A DNA stretch of 64,000 nucleotides from Rehmannia glutinosa. Lineage: Eukaryota; Streptophyta; Magnoliopsida; Lamiales; Orobanchaceae. The notes under the pieces were generated by a model. The model ran no database searches. It was given only the letters and a program-made list of their open reading frames with translations, and had not been told where the DNA came from. Shown one piece after another: positions 58,746 to 64,000 of the stretch. The stretch spans positions 52,934,680 to 52,998,679 of the forward strand of contig CM071935.1 of the NCBI GenBank assembly GCA_016081115.2. Direction: 5' to 3'. Positions within the stretch are counted from its first letter, which is position 1; each line of letters begins with the position of its first letter. The position numbers and the translations under genes were made by a program.

Positions 58746-59299
58746 CACTCAGAAGACTCAGAGAAAAGAGATGGAGCATGAAAAGATGGAAAAAGAGCGG
58801 AACTCTTGAAACAGCTAAGTAAGACAGCCGTATCGGAAAATCAGCTGCATCAAGTTAGCTGACAGCTGAGTACCTATGTGAAAAGAGAGAAGAGTTGAAT
58901 CAGCTAAGAAGTAAGTTGAGTTATTTATGAGCTAAAAGACAAAAATGCAGTCGTTTTTAATGAGCGGGAATGTTTTTAAGGATGACGTCAGTGTCATAAT
59001 GACGGGTACAGTCAAAAGCTGCACAGCAAAGCATATGATTGGATATAAATGTTGCCGCATTAAATGCGAGCAATTAAATGCTAATCGGCGTGCTAAATCT
59101 GAACCGTTGATCTCGATCATATTTCAAAAACCGTATGCACGTCCTTTCATAACCCACATATAGACCATTTCGTCCGTTTCTCTCTCACTTTACACAAATT
59201 GTTCATCTCTCTCAAAAGAAAAGAAAGCAACTTTTCTCTCAAAACCCTATCGATCTTCAAAGCAAGTTTCTCAAAAATCGTTTGGTAAATCTTCAAGAA
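58746..59299 (+). promoter_or_regulatory. Pol-to-extra-ORF spacer with candidate internal promoter, copy D
   Basis: GCGGGAA at 58964-58970, TGACGTCA at 58983-58990, ATTGGATATAAAT at 59038-59050, CATATAGA near 59157-59164, pyrimidine patch TTTCTCTCTCAC near 59177-59188, ATG at 59300. This is the cleanest of the four copies. No coding sequence is seen. Confidence 0.5.
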
Positions 59300-62200
59300 A
59301 TGGCATCTACTTACGATTTTGTTAAGTTGGGAAAACAAATCCACACTGGTTCTACCGTGGATTTTGAAGGAATGATCAAACAGGGGTTCGACAAAACCCT
59401 TGTGAAGAAAATAGCTGAGAAAGTGGAGAAGTCTGGGCTGAAATCCTTTCTCACAATGGAGTTTCAAATGACCTACGTGGAAGAGGTCGCGCAGTTCTAT
59501 GTGAACGCTGAAGTTCACGACGAGGGCATCAAGTCCTCTGTTCACGGGAAAGAATTAACAATCACTGCCAAGGATTTGGCAGAACACTGTTTGCTACCGG
59601 TGGTAGGAGTGCCGGAGATCTATGAAGCTGATGTAAACCTGGCTGCTGCATGGAAGGAAGTGGCCAAACCAGATCTTGCGAAGATTATCTCTGGTGATAC
59701 CGATAAGAAGTCAGCCAGTAGGAAGATTACCATAAGCTGTTGGACATTGTTGCCAAGTGTGTAGACATCAAATTTGGAAGCTTTAATCAACTGTCCAAAA
59801 CCAAGCTGATCGTGATGGCTGCGATCATGGAGGAGAAGAAGGTAAACTGGGCTGAGTTTGTATACAACAGACTCTGCCAAAATATTGGGAATAAGTCCTT
59901 CAAGGAAGATGGATCGTTTGGAGGATCCTTGGGGTATGGCCTTGTTATTGGCCGGTTGATGGAGGTGAAGGGTGTTCCACTCCGACATGGAAAAGCGTTC
60001 CATGTCAACAAGAAAATGTTCTGATCAAATCTTTGTGGAGCTCAGAAGAGAGCTTATGCCAAGAGAACGGATACCAGTGAGGGGGAATCAGCTGACCCTG
60101 AGGAAACAACTGTCGTCTCCCCTCCGAAGAAGAAAGCCGCCCATGCACTGAAAGAACACTTGTTGCCCAAAGCAAAGAAAGAAAACGAAAGATGCACCCT
60201 ACCGCAGCTCGAAGTCACCGCCCTCGCAGCTCGTATCTCCCTGCCCTGCAGCCGCAGCGGAGAAGGAACCTCAAATACCTTCTCCGGTTGTCAAGAAAAG
60301 AGGATCGACAGGCCAAGAAAGCCGCCTCCTAAGAAAAAGAAGGTAGCACCGCCCCCGCGCCCCAGACTCGAGAGGAAACCATATCTCAACCAGAAATTCC
60401 TCCGGTAAGGACCAAAAAGAAGACTCTTCAAGCGTTCGAGCTTGAGAAAACAAATTGAGTCTCGCCACTCACCGAACAGATCGCTAAACCACCGGGAGAA
60501 GTAGAGTCTCCGAGAGATTATTGATGAAATCGCCAAGTCCTGTTGAGGCCGATCGCCAGAGGCAAGTCAAAGACCAGTGTGGATAGATACAGTGAGATCA
60601 AGAGGCAGAGACAGTTGAATCTCTGTCGACAGATCGCATCTCCACCGCGACATGACGCTTGAGGGTGAAGAGCAGCAAGCTCTACTACCCTCCATTCCCG
60701 AGACAGAAGTACAACACAAAGATGATGATGATGATGTGATCATGTTGTCTCCACCATATCCGGACATCCAAAATCGCCTGCGTCAATGGAGGAAGTGGAA
60801 GTGAGTCGACGAGGGAACAGTTCCAAAGACTGAGTTTATTGAAGAAGAAGAAGAATCGATGAATTTCCTCGGTTTGACGACAGTGGTCCAGGGATTGGAT
60901 GAAGAGAACTGCATAGATATTTTGAATATCTTCAAAGAAAAGGAGAAGGAGCGATTGGCAGAGGAAGCTGAAGCCCGAGAGAAGGCCAATATTTGTCCCT
61001 TCACTAGAACCACTGATCACACTCATCCCCACCTCGATGTTCTCTCAGGAAGTGATGAGGATCGGAACCCTGCTACTGCTACAGAAGAGATGGAAATGCA
61101 GCAAGCCATGCAGGAATCCAGAGTGATGCATGAGCAACAGCTGATGGAAGGACCTGGAGAGTCTTCCAAATCACAGCTGTAAATTGACCCTATGGGAGTG
61201 GTGCAGCAGATTGCAACTGTTGTTGCTGCGACCACTTCCCCAACTCACTCTGAGGAAGTTTATAAGGGTAATGGCGATGAAACTGGGAACTTGGGGACCC
61301 AAGTCGAGCCAACCCCTATTGAAGGTGTCTTACCACCTGCCCCAACGGCTGAACACTCAAAGGAAACAGCCGGGAGTTTGGAGGAAAGTGACCCCAATCC
61401 AAATCACTCAGTTGGTGTGCCAGCTGAGGGGGAAACTCTCTCCACTGCAGCTAGGTCGGAGGTTGCTGCAGACAACTCCACCATGAATCTCGAAGGCGAA
61501 GTGGAGATGGAAAACGAAAACGAAACACAACAAGTTGTCACTGAAGAAGCTCGGATAGTTGAGACTGTCTCAGCTGAAGTGCCAACTGCTCTGCAGGCTG
61601 AGGACGTTGCTGATGCAATCGAGGCACAGGATGGATCTGCCCTGGGAGTTAACACTCTGGGCAATGAAAGTGCAATCCACGGAGTTGAGACTCCAGTGGA
61701 TGCCACCTCTGAAGACCCTAAGAAAGCTGAGACTGTCGAAGGGATTGTCCAAGGCCTCGCTGCAGTTGAGATTGCAGGAGGTAGTGAAGGCCTACGGGAG
61801 GTTGAGACTTCCCGAGGTAAAGAGGCAGAAACACAGAACATCCCTCCTACTATCATCGATGAATCTGAGAAGGAGATAAGTGCCCTTCATGATTCCCAAG
61901 ACAACCCAGACGTAACTTTTCTGGGATCTAAAGGTGAAGATGAAGCTGAGTCATCCCCCATTGCAAATCCAAAAGACTCAGCTGAGGATGTTCTCCCAAG
62001 CACGAGTAAGTCCGATCTTAAGGCTACTCGCCAAACTTTCAATTTTGATGATGAGCCACCCCTACAAGTCTCATCATCGTCCGATGACGCCACTGATACG
62101 GCCGAGGACCAGACAACTCATATGGAAAAACCAAAGTGAGACCGATTTAAGATGTTAAGACAGTGAGAGCTCGGCCACCGGGTCAATACCACAACCCTTA

Positions 62201-63312
62201 CTGAATCACAATCAAGCAAGCAGCTCCCAAAGTCTGCAGCAGAGAATCGATTTCAACCAGGCACATCACGGCCACAAGTCACAGTTGAACAGATTCCTTA
62301 TGTTTGTGATGATGCGTTTGAACAAACTTTCCCTTTCACATTAGAGCTGCCTGATCTTGATGAAGAATCAGCTAGAGATCAACAATGTTTCCATAGATCT
62401 GATCCAGTAATTACCACATATACCATCGTCCCAACAGATTTTGATTTTGATGTTGCTTGGCCCCCAGCTGAGACAGAGGTGACAGCTGAGGTTCGAGAAG
62501 TCTTCAAGGCAATATTTGCGGAGATTGAGAAGATGGAAAGGCACCAGGCCTCATTGGATATGCGGCTGGATAACATAAATGCTAATCTTACGGCCGATCT
62601 GCGTGGAATCATAGTCAGGATCCGGGAATGGTGGCAACAGCAGCAGACAATGCGCGTGGAATAAGTTCGATACTTCAAAGCATTGTACAATAAGATGCTA
62701 ATCTGGAGCGTTGATAATGTTGACATGAAGAAGAGGATGCAAGAAAACATTGATAGAATGCATACTTCTCATACCACAGAAATGGAACTGCTGCGCGAAT
62801 TTCATCAAAAAAAACTTCTGCGCGTAGAGGAGAACATGAATGAAAAATTCAGCCTTCTTATGGCTGAAATGAAGTTGGTGACAGCCGAATCCAATGCCAC
62901 TCGCTCAGAATTTCGAGCAGCATACTCCGCAGCAGAATCCAAGCAAAACTTAGCTATCAGTCACCTAGATTTCATGCTTGCTGGCATGTTTCCAGGGGTT
63001 CCTCTCTCCTTTGATGATGCCAAAAAAGGGGAAGAGGAATACCTAAAGACGTTGAAAGGATCCGCAGCTGAGAAGAAGGACGCAGCTGTGAAGGAGAAGA
63101 CAGCTGAAGAGCATAAGAAAGAAAAGGGAAAATCAGTTGAGGGGGAAGGTTCGAAAGACATGACTTTAATGGTTGCTAGAACCCCTCAACAAGGACTTGT
63201 CACAGCTGACATAATCAGCAAACTTCCAGTGACTCTGCCGCTCCAACACTCTGCTGTTACTGCACTACCTGTATGTATCTTTGATGCTTACACTTCTGCA
63301 TGTATGTTTTAA
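59300..63312 (+). pseudogene. Extra ORF of copy D (about 4 kb)
   Basis: Start ATG 59300, MASTYDFVKLGKQIHTGSTV. The N-terminal domain spans 59300-60020 with one frameshift near 59745; VMAAIMEEKKVNWAEFVYNR and SLGYGLVIGRLMEVKG are its clearest motifs. The Lys/Pro-rich middle at 60030-60700 is broken. The second block at 60720-60880 reads YPDIQNRLRQWRKWK and IEEEEESMNFLG. A 315-codon acidic, VETP-rich frame follows (61192-62139). The C-terminal part has DLRGIIVRIREWWQQQQ and, after a TAA, RYFKALYNKMLIW, then a long coiled coil (62700-62960) and a Lys/Glu-rich tail. Only a few lesions separate it from an open frame of ~1,330 codons. No membrane anchor was recognised; function unknown. Confidence 0.78.
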
Positions 63313-63325
63313 GTTTTGGCATCAT

Positions 63326-63340
63326 CAAAAAGGTGGAAAT
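63326..63340 (+). other. Polypurine tract, copy D
   Basis: CAAAAAGGTGGAAAT lies directly before the LTR start TGTTGGG. Confidence 0.8.
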
Positions 63341-64000
63341 TGTTGGGAAATTTATTATTTAGATTTTGATGAATGCCATGTAAAACTTAGACTAGAAAGT
63401 TGGCACCCCATTTTCTTTGTAATTTGCATTGTAATAGATAGGGATGTTCGAGCTGAGTTAAGTCAGCTATGCCTAAATATGCAAGAAGTCAACTAGAGAC
63501 TAGAATGAAGACTCCGCTGTGAGGCAACTGAGTATGGCAAGGAATAGAAGACAGGAACTGGACTGGAGAAGTATCAGCTGAGATGCAGCTGTGTGAAGTG
63601 TCAGTCAAGTCAACTCAAGATAGCCAAGTCTCAAGTTGAAGTGACAGATGAGTCATCCAATGATTGGGAGCTGACTTGAAGTCATCTGGGAAGTTAAGGA
63701 ACTGCAGTCAAGTCAAGACAACTGAAAAAGATCCGTTGCACAGAAGTCAAGAAAGTTACTTAAACAAGTAATACTTCCATACTGCCTTTCTTAAAGTGCT
63801 CAGTCCCAGAAGCGTGCAAAAGGAATAAACCAGTGGGAAGCAGTGCACCTGTGTCAGAACTCTGAAAAGCTGAAGGTTCATTCAATACGAGGAAATGTCA
63901 ATTTCATGGACGGAAACAAGACAAGCCAACGACCACAAGTGTCTTTTGAAAATTAGCCTATCTCTTCAACGGTCAGATTTTCAAAAGAACAATATAAAAG
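63341..64000 (+). repeat. 3' LTR of copy D (partial, cut by window edge)
   Basis: Begins TGTTGGGAAATTTATTA and continues past the window. The hairpin TCTTTTGAAAAT (63942-63953) / ATTTTCAAAAGA (63977-63988) and TATAAAA (63993-63999) are at the very end. The part from 63775 on is nearly the same as the D 5' LTR from 41611. Confidence 0.88.

Larger units (their letters stand above)
41611..64000 (+). mobile_element. SIRE-like copia copy D (+), split by copy C, runs off window
   Basis: The 5' LTR remnant (41611-42740) is very like the partial 3' LTR at 63341-64000, for example at AAAGTGCTCAGTCCCAGAAG, and unlike the LTR at 29272. I therefore pair these two as the LTRs of one element. Its gag start at 42866-42885 is followed by the inserted copy C. 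Gag resumes at about 54323, with roughly 1.1 kb of gag missing, then pol, extra ORF and 3' LTR. Confidence 0.7.

Noticed and set aside
59300..63312. True retroviral-type envelope glycoprotein
   Set aside because: Position is env-like, but I see no signal peptide, cleavage site or membrane anchor; kept as an extra ORF of unknown role.
1..64000. Host protein-coding genes
   Set aside because: All longer frames fall within retrotransposon proteins, their antisense shadows or LTRs; only 44521-45731 might hold captured host sequence.

Overview
The window is repetitive plant DNA made entirely of nested LTR retrotransposons plus one small hAT-type DNA element. I found no host gene, rRNA or tRNA gene. 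A flowering-plant nuclear genome is indicated by SIRE-like Ty1/copia polyproteins, a Tekay/Del-like chromovirus with an integrase chromodomain, an Athila/Tat-like gag remnant with a tRNA-Asp primer site, and a hAT element with an 8-bp target duplication. The species cannot be told from this sequence.

Layout. (1) 1-6104 and 28575-29271: SIRE-like copy A (+), cut by the window edge: integrase/RT/RNase H, then a long extra ORF, then an LTR at 29272-30824. (2) 6105-28569: a non-autonomous Ty3/gypsy tandem array (LTR-internal-LTR-internal-LTR) inserted in A's extra ORF. (3) 12396-25464: a full-length chromovirus (-) with ~4.07-kb LTRs and a perfect 5-bp target duplication, inserted in the second internal region of that array. 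(4) 29272-41562: SIRE-like copy B (+), whose gag is split by a 710-bp hAT element (32415-33124). (5) 41611-64000: SIRE-like copy D (+), starting from a truncated 5' LTR. Its gag is cut just after the start codon by copy C (-, 42886-54308), so C and D now meet head-to-head at about 54308 as a giant inverted repeat. D runs into its 3' LTR at the right edge.

Order of events (inference from nesting): A, B and D share one orientation and follow one another, A and B through a shared LTR and D through a truncated LTR, which suggests a tandem SIRE array. The gypsy array then entered A, the chromovirus entered the array, hAT entered B, and C entered D, followed by a deletion with templated filler at the C/D junction. 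All polyproteins seen here carry stops, frameshifts or lost catalytic residues, so no autonomous element is apparent.

The most interesting signals are not the proteins. They are: a hairpin directly upstream of the SIRE LTR TATA box whose stem differs between copies but stays perfectly paired; a conserved promoter-like module (E2F-like site, TGACGTCA, ATTGGATATAAAT, second TATA, pyrimidine patch) before the extra ORF in all four copies; conserved in-frame stops with a splice-acceptor-like sequence between gag and protease; and a 1.2-kb gene-like insert in copy C.
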